A stretch of DNA of 64,000 nucleotides, taken from the NCBI GenBank assembly GCA_027475525.1, contig JAMWFC010000086.1, positions 186,001 to 250,000 on the forward strand. Reading direction: 5' to 3'. Origin of the DNA: Macrolepiota albuminosa (Eukaryota > Basidiomycota > Agaricomycetes > Agaricales > Agaricaceae). The number at the start of each line of letters is the position of its first letter. Positions within the stretch are counted from its first letter, which is position 1. Position numbers and translations under genes: made by a program. Below are positions 45,770 through 58,424 of the stretch, piece after piece. The notes beneath the pieces are model-generated. The model saw nothing but the letters and a program-made list of their open reading frames with translations. It made no database searches and had not been told where the DNA came from.

Positions 45770-48402
45770 AACATCAAATTTAGAACTCATGTTGATGGCA
45801 AGAATATAATTCTGGTTCTGAAAGACTGTGTACATGCATTGGATGTCCCTATCAACTTACTTTTGATCAGGTTGATGGTTGAAAACAATATGAAATTAAT
45901 ATTTGAGAAAGATTTCACCTCTCTTTTCTTTCCATCGACTTCAAAGATCCTTGGGGGTAAATCTATAATGGCAACGGTATATAAGAGATTGTCATTCCTC
46001 TATTGTGATTTTGTACTGCTACCTATAAATGGAGATCTGTCTTTTTCTGCCCTTGGAAATGTCTCGACTTCATTTCTGAAGGTACCTGTGACACCAGAAC
46101 TTTGGCACAGATGCATGGGCCACCCAGCAAAAGAAACCACATGAGTGATTTTGACAAAGAACTTTGTTATTGGGATTGACTATTCTGGGAAATTTAAAGA
46201 TTTGCAGTATATACCATGCATAATAGGTGTTTAAAACAGCCAGCTCAACCATATGACAACAATAAACATTGGGCAGATGGAATTGAAAGCTTTATATGGA
46301 CTTTTGTGGCCCATTCTCTATGAAGTTTTTGAACAGAAATACAAATCACTTTCATTTGATACTGGATGATTTTTTCAATGTTGGGAGCACAGAGTTACTT
46401 TCAAAGAAGAATCAGGCATTAAAATATTTCAAGAGGGTGCAGTCCAAGTTGGAGCTAAAATCAGGGAATAAGGTTAGGGCAGTTGAGTGTGATGGGGCAA
46501 AGGAATTTGTCAAAGGAAAACTACAGGAATATCTGGTGGAAAAAGGAATAGTGATGCAGTCAATGGTGCTGTATGCACATTAGCAAAATGGAAAAGCTGA
46601 AAGATACATCTGCACTATTGAAGACACTGCTCAGATATTAATGGCCAAATCAGGATTACCAATATCTTTCCTAGGTGATGATGCTGTTCTGACAGCACAA
46701 TATCTTTGCAATAGATTACCAACTACTACACTGCCAGGCCTTATGACTCTGTATAAAATACTCAAAGGTGTTAAACCTGACTTGTCACATCTTTGCATAT
46801 GGGATTGCCAATGTTTTGTGTTGAATCTACAGGAGACTAGGAAGAAAGGAGATTCCAAGAGATTTGAAGCAATTTTTGTTGGTTACAATGAAAATTGCAT
46901 AGGCTGGTGAGCACATGATTTCAATGGTCAATATTATTTCTCAAGAGATGTGGTTTTCAACAAAAATATTTAAGGGAAGCTATGGCCTAATATGACAAAA
47001 ATCCCAGTACTACTCCAACCTATATCTTCAACACTAAATTCTTCATCTCAGCCTATATCTTCAACACTGAATTCTTTATCATTGAATTCAACACATCCAG
47101 AGATATTGGAACCTATGTCAGACTTTCAATCTTATACCTTGGAACATGAAGAAGTTCATGATAGACTTAAATGTTAAATCAAGCAAACAGAAGCTGGAAA
47201 GTCATTCTTTGAGGGAATAGCTAAGAGGAATGAAAGACTTACTAAGTTATGAGCTGACCACTATGCATGGATAGACACATATCAAAGTCTTTCTGTAATA
47301 TTGGACATTGACTTATTGATAAAAGCAATTAACTTCTCCAATGATCTCAATGACTTAACATAGCTTGAGGATTCTACTATTGTTGAATTTAAAGCTTATA
47401 CAACATATGGCAATGATACATCTTCTTTTTGTACTGAATCTCAAGAATATAATCTTGAGAAGGCTTCAGAGAACTTTTGGGAAGCAATAAAAAGGTCTCA
47501 TGTGAAGATTTGGTGGCAGGTAATGGGAGAAGAAGTCAAAAGTTTAAAGGAACAAGGAGTCTTTATTTTGGCAATATTACCAGACAGAAAGAAAGCTATA
47601 GGAGTTTGATGGGTCTATGCATTCAAATACAACTCTGATAGTACAATTATATAAGAAAAAGAAAAAGCTAGACTGGTGGTACAAGAATTCAGTTAATGAC
47701 TCAAAGAATATGGATTGACATATGCTTCAGTAGCTAAAATAATTGGTATCTGGATTGTACTAGCATATGCAGCGATGAATGATCTAGAAATTTTTTCATT
47801 CAATGTCAAAATTGCTTTTCTCAACACACTACTTATACATGAACTATACTGTAAACAGATCTCGAGATTCTCTGATAAAGATCCAAAGAAAGTCAATAAA
47901 CTATTATGAGCAATTTATAGATTAGAATAGTCATCATGCAAATAGTACAATCTGTTGAGAGAAGTTTTGGAAGGCATTGAACTGATGAGGTGTGAAGTTG
48001 ATCATATGGTATTCCTTGAGACCTTTTTCTCACCTCCTTATCAAACAATTCCAAGACCGGCAAATGGAGAGAATCTTTTCATTATTGTATGTGTTTATGT
48101 TGATGACAGTCTCAACATTATGAACTCAAAAGAAATTGTACAAATGGATGATAGAGGAAATGAATAAGAGATTTCAGGTTAAAGACTTAAGAGCAATATC
48201 ACTATATCTTAGAATTCATCTTGACAGGAATAGACAAAACAGAAAGCTTTGGTCATTATAGAAGGAATATATTCTGGATTTATTAGCAACATATCACTTA
48301 CTGGATGCTATGCTGTTATTGTTACCACATGTAAGCAAATTGAACAACCTCCTGGATCCTCCAGCAAATGCAATTCTAGAGGTAGCAAATGAGGATGTTG
48401 AT

Positions 48403-49455
48403 AGGCTTCTATTTGGACTGAGTGTATCAAGAGACATTAGAGACTTACTGACATTTGACATATTGAAGACTCTAGTGGCCTTCTAGGACTCAGAATAACT
48501 CTGACTTTGGCACTCTGTTGCAAGCCTTGCTTGTTAGCTTCATTCAACATTTTCTGGTCCTTCAGCACATGCTACCTATTGATTTCAAGAATTTAGAAGG
48601 CCTAGAATCCATAGCACTAGCATGACAGTGAGGAGGTAACTCTGAGCAAACCCTGATCACTTCCAGAAGAGGTTAGCATTAGACACTGCTATTTGACAAG
48701 GCACCTTAATCAGAAGTCTAAAGAATTAATAATGATGGCACAGAATATATTCAAGCCCAACAGTTTGACTTATCAGAAATTAATACAATGTTTAGCGCCA
48801 ACATTAGCGCTCACAGTGTTTGTTGAGGATTTTCTGACCATACCCTAGAGTGGCTTGACCAATTAGGATTTACATTAAAAGTGAGCAGACTTGTATAATT
48901 TTAAGTCAAATGAGAGTCACCATGTTCCATGAGCTAGAATGCTGTTGGTCGCCATTGTCCATGTGCTGTTGGTTGCTGTTAATAGGTTGCCATTAGCTGA
49001 TACTACAAGGAGAGGTGCTAATTGGTAGTGCCACAAATAGACTTATTTTGGAAAATACAGTAGCACATAGTATATAAAATAGCTACTTCATATGTATATA
49101 ACAACAAATCGTAACCTCTTGAGTATCCAGTTACACTTAGCATTCAAATTGTGCTAGCTTTGCCTGACTTCATTTCTAAGTTGGGTGCTAGCCTTGTCTA
49201 TCTTATTTACATTGTTTATAGTGCTACCTATGGGCACATTTCACTGTGCTATTCATCTTCTTCTTTATATCCTTGCCTAAACTCATTTACAGTTTGCTAA
49301 GTAGCATCCAAGGCGCTATTATCTAGTGCATTGTTCTATCACATTTGCTTGAGCACACCAGGACCCTGTCAGAACTCTTTACAACTATGCATGCCAGGTG
49401 CTAGAAATGGCGTTGTACTGCATATATGTCCAGCACACCCAACCACAGTTGGTGT
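48403..49455. mobile_element. about 1.05 kb insertion of unknown class in element 2 RT
   Basis: Homology to element 1 stops at AATGAGGATGTTGAT and resumes at ATCAACATAAAGGT. The inserted part has no clear coding similarity; a TGTTGAGGATTTTCTGACC stretch near 48818 could start an LTR. Target duplication is unclear (GATGT versus GGTGT is possible). Confidence 0.6.
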
Positions 49456-50174
49456 CATCAACATAAAGGTATATTATCAAAGACTTATAGAATCTATTTT
49501 ATATCTCAGTCTGTATACCTATCCAGATCTGGCATTTATGGCTATGTTCCTAGGACAATATAATTTGAATCTAACAAGAGCTCATCTTTTAGCAGCTAAG
49601 AGAGTTTTACACTATCTTTTAAGCACAAAAGACTTTGCTATTGAATACAATTTTTCTCCTCAACATTTAGATCCACCCATCAAGCTTCTTCTACCAGCAG
49701 ACTTTGGAGCAGTTGATGCAGACTGGACTTCAGACTCATTAAATAGAAAAAGCATCACTAGATACACATTCTTTTTATATCCGAGTCTAATCTCTTTCAA
49801 CAGAAGCTGAATACATGGCATTATCACATGCTATGCATGAAGCTTTATTCATTTGTTATTCTCTTACTTCTCTTGATTTGCTGATTCCATGACCATTCCC
49901 AATTCTCTGTAATAATCAAAGCACTTTGAATATTGCGAGCTCCAACTCAATAACATTGAAGTCCAAATATATTGATATCAGATATCATTTCATTTATGAA
50001 CACTTGAATAAAGGATCATTTGAAACTTCATAGATATCCACATCAGACATGGTGGCTGATATCTTTACCAAGCCTTTTCCTAAAAAACTTCACAATAAAT
50101 TTGTCAAATTTCTTGATATAGTTTCTCAGTCATAATTCTTTTCTCATGTTTCCACTTTTACGCTGATGGGGTTG

Positions 50175-50450
50175 TGTTATGCTGGAGAGGAAGGTCAGCT
50201 ACATAGTAGTCACATAATCATAGACTTAGTTTTGAATTGACGTGTCACACAACCTCAGTTGTTCTCATTTATCTTGACAGACACTGAGGTTGTGAGTACT
50301 ATGTTTTTCCACTCCTTAATTCTTACTAAACTTATTCTATACAATGCAGTTTTATTTTGTTAATTAGATATTAATATAGTTGTTCTCCTTCATATTGACA
50401 GACACTGAGGTTTTTTGTTTTGTTAACTAGCTGTGAGATCTGACACAACA
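50175..50450 (+). repeat. 3' LTR of copia element 2
   Basis: TGTTATGCTGG to GACACAACA, 276 bp. It follows GATGGGG and shares the order of the element 1 LTR: a GGTCAGCT region, GACGTGTCA, then two copies of a CTCAGTTGTTCTC / GACAGACACTGAGGTT unit. The next base belongs to element 3. Confidence 0.75.
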
Positions 50451-53400
50451 ATCCTAGCTTCATCCAGCATTCTTGACATGTCAGGTCTATTGTTAGATCA
50501 ATGTTCTAAATACTATCTTTAATCCCTATTACAGTGAGTACTTGGTCCAACCCCTCAGGATATTTTTGTCTGCCATCTGCTTTTTCTGTTGTAATTCTTC
50601 CAATGTCTTTTGCCTCTCTATTTTTGCCATTCTAACCTGCTCTGCAGATTTTTTTGATTTCCAGACTGCTTTCTCTGTTTAGGTTTCTGCATGATCTTCT
50701 GGTGCTGCCTTAAAGGTTGGTATAGTCATATGCTTTGAGCACATTGGCTGTTCCAATTCAACACTAGATCCATGCACTGATTGTGATTGAGTCAATGATA
50801 GTGAGTTAGTGGGATGGAGCTTGTCAGGATAGTTGACCATGGTAGGTTCCTCTTCTTCACAAATAATGGTCCCAGATATTCTTTCACCAACATTGTTATC
50901 AGGACTAGAATTTGGTTCAAGTGTAGTACCTTATGCTATTTTGAACATTGAGGAAGCATTTTTATTATTGGAGGAAGCTGATATTGTGATTGAATCAAGT
51001 TTTAGTGCTAAGATTGCCTCTGGTGTTGGAATAGTATAATTCTCATGACTCTCTATAAATTTTACATAATAAGAGCTGTAAACTCTCTTCATCATCCTAT
51101 CACAGCATTGGTATGCCTTCAAATTCTGATTGTAATCTATGAGTACATATTCAATCAATTGTTTATATATCTTCAGATTATTCTTTTCTAATATAAAGAC
51201 AAAAGTACGACATCCTATTTAGCAAATATATGAATAATCAGGTTTCTGGCCATACCATAGCTTATCTGAGACAATGTCTTGACTAGTTGGTGCCTTGGTT
51301 TTTCTGTGGAGGTGAGTGGCAGTAAGGTAAAATTCATTCCATAGAAATGGGGCTAATAGTCTTATATGAAATGGGCCTTCTTGTTAAAGATGCAATGCAT
51401 TTACTCGATCCTTCTCATATGAGCTGACATGTAAGGTGCTCCTACTTCTAGGATGATCTCTTTTTCTCTATATCATGCTTTATGATTTTTACCATTCAAT
51501 TTGCCACCACATCCAATGCATAGTATTTTCAATTTTTCATTTGTTTTGTTTTCTTGAGTTATTACCTATGCTTGTAATTTACCAAAAGTATCATCTTTTG
51601 CCTTTAACAATATTGACCAAGGTTTGTTTATATAATTGTCAATGATGTTTATAACATAATTGTTTCCAGTATGAGATGATACTCTGATTGCCCTGTTAAG
51701 TTCATTCACACCTTCTCAAGTCTTTTTGTCACTCTATGTCCTATCTCTTCCTCTCTTTGCTTTGGTACTGGTATATGTGACTATTTGCTAAGGATACAAT
51801 AGTCACATTTTGAAGGTTTGTTGTGGAATACTTGAGGCATATCTTTGATCATCTCTGCACATGCTATTTGCATTATAGTCAGATAATTTGCATGCCTTAA
51901 TCTATAATGCCAGGTTTGGATATCCAGAGCAGCATAGATGGCATATGCTTAATCAAGTCAAATATCTAAAGCATATAGATCCTTATTAGGAAGGAGTATC
52001 TCAGAAGCAATAAAGGCCTTTGTAGATTTGTTTATGAGTCTAGCATCACATTTGTTGAATATAGTCATAATTCCAGCATGGTTAACAAGCTTGCTGATTG
52101 ACAAGAGATGAACTGTTGAGTTAGTGATGTATAGCATATTATCAAGTTTGATGGAGACTCTGTTGCTAATATGAAGATGTATTGATCTGATTCTAGTAGC
52201 TGTAATAGTGGAGCCACCAACTCCTCAGATAGAATGATCTAGGATTGCTTTTAAATAAATAAAATTTGATGCATCAGGAGATATATAGATTGTGGCATCT
52301 GAGTCAAAGTAGAATGGTAACTTGTCAATGGGAATGATAATGCTTGTTAAAACACATTCTGTCTAAACGTCATCAATGTTTGAAATGATCTCCTCCTTAA
52401 GCATTAAATATATTGAACTCAAGAGCCTCAACCTCTTCTATAAAAGCAAAGTCAGAAAGCATATTGGAAGCCAGGCCTGCAAATTTATTTTTTGCTGGTG
52501 TGACAGGTTTTTCTTGTAATGCAATATAAGCTGCAATTGTATTAGAGTTGTCTTTGATCATAAAAGCAGAACTATTTATTAGAGTAATAGTGAATTTTGA
52601 GGTCTTCTTCTTCTCTTTTGCTTTCACAATCCTTGCCTTCCTGAATTCCTCAATTGTCTTTTTTTCCATCCCCTCTCCTTCAAGGATGCACTATTGCAAT
52701 GTGTGTCCTGTGTAATTCAAATGATTTCTTGACTTACATCTAGTATAGATGAGTTTCTTGTACTTTGAGCTATTTACCATCAACATGGTCAGTATGAGAT
52801 CCATGTTAGATACCAAACTGCCTTTGTCTGCATCAATCAATGTTTATTCTTCTTCTAGAAAACATCAAATCTCAGTAGGCCCATATTTCCCCACATCTGC
52901 TGTCATAGCAAGATTATAGGAAATAATAAATTAAATATGCATGTAAAATTTATCAGAGAGGACAGACAGAATTGCAATCAATTTTAGAAGTTTCTTTGTA
53001 ACTTCTCCTGTATCAAATGCCCAGTCTATTTTGGCAAAGATATTGTCTGCTGTTTTAGTGAGGAACTCAGTCAAAGAGCATTTTATTGTCAATGCTTCTT
53101 GAAAAAGATGAACTTGCTGGACTGAGACTGCCTCTTCATGTTTATCCTTCAAATATCCCCATAATATCACCAGATTCTATTTATCTCTATATAATTTTTG
53201 CTTGAGTGAAGATAAAGCTTGTTTTATAAAAGAATAAGTGAGGCAATGATTGCTGTTCTAGGCTCTATATGTAGATAGTTTGTATGTTGGATGAGAGCAG
53301 GATGGTGTATCAAACACATATTTCCAAAGTTGTGCCATTGAAAGTTCTAATTCCATGCTGTATGACTAATTTTATTCACTTTCCATCATTCTTATCCAGT

Positions 53401-53899
53401 ATATGGCCCATCCAATTCACAGTGACTTTTTTCACAAATATGATGGTGGAGTTTGATAAGTTATTGACCTTTCTCATCTCTGCAATTCAATTGAGAGAAG
53501 GTATAGATATAGATGGGGAGGCAGTATCCGACTTTGTATCACTAGAAATGGTCATCTTGGCAATAATCAGTAGTGATATGACAAAAAATAAAGAAATAAC
53601 TGTGTCAATAAGGAATGACTAGATTTTATTTCAAATGCCTTTCATCACAGGCCTATAACCTGTTGAAGTCAAATCTAGATATAGACACAATGAATATTTG
53701 AATCTATGGTATTTATAAGTTTGTTATATAACAGTTTATAAATTGATTGAACATATCCTCAGTCTGTGTACAAATGACTGAGGATATCTATTGATCCATG
53801 TGAAATATATATATGTCCATTATTCAGCATTGGCAATCTATTACAAGGATTGTCAATTGTTCATGGTAGATTATAATTGATTGACTCTGGATCACAACA
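50451..53899 (-). mobile_element. Ty1/copia retrotransposon 3, 5' part only
   Basis: Minus-strand remains give an LTR (53661-53899), a primer site, gag (53170-52931: MILWGYLKDKHEEAVSVQQV, SLTEFLTKTADNIF), a linker (52669-52397), protease (KLPFYFDSDATIYISPDASN; the usual DSGA is DSDA), the GAG-pre-integrase part (TWHYRLRHANYLTIMQ, KCDYCILSK) and integrase to about 50930. The RT and RNase H parts and the 3' LTR are missing at the contact with element 2. It belongs to a different copia family from elements 1 and 2. Confidence 0.8.
53661..53899 (-). repeat. 5' LTR of copia element 3
   Basis: 239 bp bounded by TGTTG and CAACA. The primer site GGTTATAGGCC (minus strand) adjoins at 53660. A related fragment lies at 42582-42646. 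Confidence 0.8.
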
Positions 53900-53934
53900 A
53901 TTCACCCTAACCAGGATAAGCTAAATCATATTAG

Positions 53935-55345
53935 AAGTGGAGTGTCTCACATATATAATGATGTTCAGAAGATTTGTGGGCCTGATGAACTACATAGACA
54001 ACTATTTGCCTGACATTACAGCCTATATGGACCCTCTGATGTCCATCATTCAGAATGAAGCACTGTTTATATAGTGACCTATTCACCAGCAATGTTTTAA
54101 GATAATAAAATACATCTGTTTGAAAACTCCAGTTATTTGACTCATCAACTTGAAGCAAGATGAGCTTATATGGCTCATATATTATGCCTCAAAGATGGGA
54201 ATTGAAGCAATGTATGGCTAAAGGCTGAGCAGCTTAAGCTGGCTCAGCAGGAACTAAGACCAGATCAGGAGAGTTCACACCTGGATTTATCAAGCTAGGT
54301 ACCTCAAAATATGAGTCTCACAGATGCTCTATGTCCAAGTAGAGGCCCCAGTGTGCGACTACTATCAGCAATGGACAAATTTCATATAGCAGTTAAATAG
54401 CTACATTAGCAATGGACAAATTTCATATAGCAGTTAAATAGCTACATTAGCAAGATCTGTTGTGCATAGAAATACTAGAACACCCTAACAAGCATCTATA
54501 ATTTATAGTTGACTCTGAGAAGGTGTTGTGGATGCTAAACATCCACAATCAGAATATAGTGTGTCTATCAAGGGATAGATCTCTTATCACTACAGTGCTT
54601 ACTCAGGCCCATGAGGTGGTTGGCCACTTTAGAGCCAATAAAAGGCTGGAGTATTTGAGGCAATGGTACTGGTGGCTCAGATGCATACTAAGGTTACAAA
54701 GTTTTGTCAGACATGCATTGCATGTCAGAGGGCAAAGACTAGTAATTGTAAACCTACAAGAAAGTTGCATTCTCTGCCTATTCTATTGGAATAGACTTCA
54801 TAGGTCCATTGCCTCAGTCCAGAGGATACAATTACCTTTGGATAATAATTTGCTGTATAATAAATATAGTGCATCACATTTCCATGCACACAACTATGAA
54901 AGCATCCAAGCTTTTATGGGTGTATATCAAGGAAATTGTGAGGCTACATGGCCTCTCAAGCTCAATCATGAGTGGCTAAGATTCAAAATTCATGTTACAA
55001 TAGTAGCATGAACTGCATAAATTGCTCAGTGCAAAGTTATTCATGTTGACATTGTTTCATCTTCAGATAAATAAACTGACTAAGAGAGCCAAATGCAGGG
55101 TGGCTCAAATATTTCAAATAGTAGTCAGACCTGATTAACAGAACTGGATTGACAGAATATCATTGACTGAGTTTGAACTTAATGCTAGTGTGTCCAAGAC
55201 CACTAGATATGCACTATTGAAACTGAATAGAGGATATATGCTCTTCATAATTTGGGAACTCAGAAGTAATAGGTCATGCACAAAGGCATAAAGGACTTTG
55301 CACAATAAGCATTGGAGAATATGGCCAACATGCATGAAAGTGCTG
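53935..55345 (+). mobile_element. Ty3/gypsy remnant (RT end to integrase)
   Basis: Broken plus frames read RFVGLMNYIDNYLPDITAYM, CFKIIKYICLKTPVI (RT to RNase H), then the integrase zinc site (VLTQAHEVVGHFRANKRLEY, YWWLRCI) within a 162-codon frame at 54523-55011, and the core region. Gypsy RT of basidiomycetes has RFVGLVNYxxxFLPDxxAYT here. Frameshifts and stops are many. A 41 bp tandem duplication lies inside. Confidence 0.8.
54367..54448. repeat. tandem duplication, 2 x 41 bp
   Basis: AGCAATGGACAAATTTCATA and the next 21 bases are repeated at 54408 without change, plus five more matching bases. Confidence 0.9.
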
Positions 55346-56156
55346 AGGCCTCTTCAATACCACATACAGACCACTTACATAAGCTAAAGTTTGCAAGAGT
55401 TTGCTCTTTGTTCTGAGGTCTACTTTAGTAGACCAAGGTTTTATTACCTGCTTTAATGTGCATTTTATTCTTGAAATTTGTGCCTCTTATATAATTTTCA
55501 CCATTGTCATGCCTCTTCTCTTCTGGCTATTTTTACTAGCCATGTTCTTGAAATTTGCTTCCTTTTAGCTATCTTTACCAGCTATTACTACTATGTCCCT
55601 TAAAATTTGCTTTTTTTTGGCTATTTTTTTTGGCTATTTTTACTGGCTATTTCTACTGGCTATTACCACTATGTCTGCTAAGTAATTAATCAATTTTTTT
55701 ATATTGAAGTATCATACTTTCATTTTTTATATTATTGTTTTTTTTTATCCAGTTGAAAGATTCTGTTTTATATATATATATATATATATGTACTTTGAAT
55801 ATATATATATATTTTAAATATATGTAATTTGTTTCATGTTGTTAAATACCTTGTTTATTATTGTAATTTAAGGAGCATGCATAAAAATTGTACAATGACG
55901 TGATAATTTTTTTTTTCTCTAGCAGTTATTATTTTGTTTTTTTTGTTTATTTTCATTTTTGAAAATTAGACCACATTGTCTTCGGTATTCATAAAACTTT
56001 TTGAATTATTTTTTCTGTAAGCTTGTATAGATTCAGTTTTCTGTCTAATAAAATGTGCTTATATAAGCTGATGCTCTGACAGTAGTTTATATAAGCTATT
56101 GCTTCTGTAATGGTTTATTGCTTGATTAATCTGTTCTGAAATTGCATTCTGACATA
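55346..56156. other. repeat fragment and AT-rich DNA with TA microsatellite
   Basis: At 55346-55400 a piece of the dispersed repeat seen at 15870 occurs. A palindrome GGTCTACTTTAGTAGACC lies at 55431-55448. From 55600 on, short GGCTATTTTTACTGGCTATT units and a (TA)n tract near 55772-55790 make low-complexity DNA. No gene. Confidence 0.45.
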
Positions 56157-57759
56157 CAGTGGCTCAAAAAACTGTCCCAATGTTTTATACTTTTTCAAAG
56201 ATGACATTGGCATGATGGATGAGAAGTGTCTAAAATCCTGATTAAATCATGAAAAATACTATGACATTGTAGCTACAAAATGAATCTAGGTTTATGTAAT
56301 TGAGATCAAAACTGATGGAGCAATGATCATTTTAAAATATTCACTCATTGGGACAGTTTTTTGAGCATCTTTAATTTTTCAGGTTTATCTCTATTTTACT
56401 CAGAAATAAAGAGTAAGTTGCATGTGGAAAGATAAACAAAGTCATGTGACCATGTTTAGATATATTTGGGAGTAGTTCAAGCTGGTTGAACCACATCTTG
56501 ACCTTCAACCACCATCATGAAACCTATTCCTCCTGCACAATGTTTTACTGTTGCTTCTCTTCTTGCTCAAGGGTATTCTTTGCATCAGATTGGGGCTCAA
56601 ACTGATCTAGGGAAGTCTACTATTGAGAGGATTAGTAGAGAGTTGGAGATGGACAAGGAAAACCATCCTGGAGGCCATCCTGCTAAGCTTACTCCATGTG
56701 ATAAACAGGCTATTATTCGACAAATCTCAGCTGGGAGACTTGATACAGCTGTCCAGGCCACCAATTTTATCAACAGCATCATTTTCAACCCTGTCTCTCT
56801 TCAGACTGTCCAGAATGTGTTGAAGGAGGAGGAGTATCGGTCTGCTACTAAGAAAAAAGTTTCTATGCTCAAAGCTAGACATCAACAACTGCGGCTTAAA
56901 TGGGCTCAGGAACATCAGAACTGGACTATAGAGGACTGGAAAAGGGTGTTGTAGACAGATGAGACAAAGATTAACAGGATTGGGTCAGATGAGAAGCAGT
57001 ATGTGTGGAAGCTACAAGGAGAAGGCATTTCAGACCAAACAACTACACCTACTGTGAAGCATGGAGGAGGGAATAATCTCATAGTATGGGCTGTATGAGT
57101 TGAAATGAGGTAGGAAAGCTTGTGGAGGTGGTGGGGATCATGAATGCAGAGCAGTACTGTGAAATTTTGGATGATGGAGCAAAGGAGAGCTTTGAGAAGT
57201 TGGAGATGGAAGAGGGTGCCTGCTACTTTCAACAGGACAATGACTCCAAACACAACTCCAAGAGGGCTGACAAGTGGTTTGAGGACAACAACTTTGATGT
57301 CCTTTGGTGGCCAGCCCAATCCCCTGATCTCAACCCTATTGAACATCTCTGGGAGTACCTCAAGGAGCAACTTAGGCAGTATGAAACACCTCATGGTGTG
57401 CATGAATTATGGGAAAGGGTTGCAAAGGAGTGGGATGAAATACCACCAGAGGTATGCCAAAGACTAATAGAAAGCATGCCTAGAAGGATTCAAGCAGTTA
57501 TCAAGGCAAATGAAGGACATACAAAGTACTAGATACTAAAATTAGAGATGCTCAAAAAACTGTCCCAATGAATGAATATTTTAAAATGGCTATTCCTCCA
57601 TCAGTTTTGATCTTGATTACATAAGCCTAGGCCCATTTTGTAGCTACAATGCCATAGTATTTTACATGATTTAATCAGGAATTTAGGTACTTTCCATCTT
57701 TCATGCCAATGTCATCTTTCAAAAAGTATGAAACATTGGGACAGTTTTTTGAGCCACTG
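56157..57759 (+). mobile_element. Tc1/mariner DNA transposon with about 219 bp inverted repeats
   Basis: The ends are CAGTGGCTCAAAAAACTGTC and its complement, each flanked by TA, the target site of this superfamily. The inverted repeats (56157-56376 and 57541-57759) match almost throughout. Inside each, the motif AAAAAACTGTCCCAATG occurs at the outer end and again, inverted, at the inner end. The size of 1603 bp and a single DD34E transposase fit Tc1. Confidence 0.93.
56517..57532 (+). pseudogene. Tc1/mariner transposase, broken
   Basis: The first part (56517-56954) has the helix-turn-helix DNA-binding region (FTVASLLAQGYSLHQIGAQT, then a second one with AKLTPCDKQAIIRQISAG). A TAG precedes the first catalytic Asp (TDETKINRIGSDEKQYVW). 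A one-base loss near 57090 (TGGGCTG for TGGGGCTG) and a TGA for Trp follow. The rest (57122-57532) has the second Asp in YFQQDNDSKHNSK and the Glu in PDLNPIEHLWEYLK, with 34 residues between (DD34E). Three small lesions make it inactive, but otherwise it is well kept. Confidence 0.92.
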
Positions 57760-58424
57760 TATTGATTGAGTTTATAAATTTGCTTTCTTTTAGCATTTTA
57801 TACTTAGTTGTCAATCTATTACTCTTCTTATTTATGCATATTTAAAGAGTCAACTGTTATAATTTTAAGGCTCTAATCTACATTAACTGATACACTTAAT
57901 ATATTGAAATAAATAATTAAAGGGGCCATTAAAAACTGAGAAACTTTGATTAATCATCTCAGATATAAATTATATCTTGTGCTTATATAGCATAAAAAAA
58001 TACCTACAAGAAGCAGGTTTATTTCTCACTTTTGACATATTTTCTATATAAAAACAGATGTATCTCTCTGCAATTGTAGCTTTATATTTATAGCCTGTAA
58101 ATAGAGAAGTCATATTGATGTCAATATCTTCTATGCCTACACAAATAATAATGAAAATTGAAGGCTTTGAAGTTAAGTCTCTATGTTGTATTTGTTTACT
58201 TATCAATACATATCATGCCATGCAATTTTTGTATTTATGTTGATGAACATTGATACATATGATTAACTTTCTCAATCATTGAGAAACCCCTTTCTTCAAA
58301 CTCACTCAAAAGCTCAACTTATTTAAATTTAATCTCAAGTTTTATATAAATAGTAGCTAGAATTTCTTTCTCTGCTTCAGTAATTGTGCTATTGATTTCT
58401 TTTTGACTATTCAATCTTATAGGT
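57760..58424. other. AT-rich, no gene recognised
   Basis: A 78-codon minus frame at 58206-57970 has no known motif. This looks like the host repeat into which the Tc1 element jumped. Confidence 0.3.

Larger units (their letters stand above)
44491..50060 (+). pseudogene. copia element 2 pol, broken and interrupted
   Basis: In order: protease (SIFDSGCMAHIVKD, to 44765), then after the solo LTR the zinc site (LWHRCMGHPAKETT), the integrase core (MDFCGPFSMKFLNRNTNHFH, VECDGAKEFVKGK, QNGKAERYICTIED), RT (FSFNVKIAFLN, VYVDDSLNIM) and, after the second insertion, RNase H (DADWTSDSLNRKS, TEAEYMALSHAMHE). Stops and frameshifts are frequent, so no product is expected. Confidence 0.9.
42647..50450 (+). 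mobile_element. Ty1/copia retrotransposon 2, decayed, with two insertions
   Basis: The plus strand shows gag, protease, integrase, RT and RNase H homologous to element 1 along their whole length, then a polypurine-like GATGGGG and a 3' LTR. It is interrupted by a solo LTR (44766-45769) and an unknown insertion (about 48403-49455). Many stops and frameshifts and very few CpG mark it as older than element 1. Its 5' LTR was not found. Confidence 0.9.
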
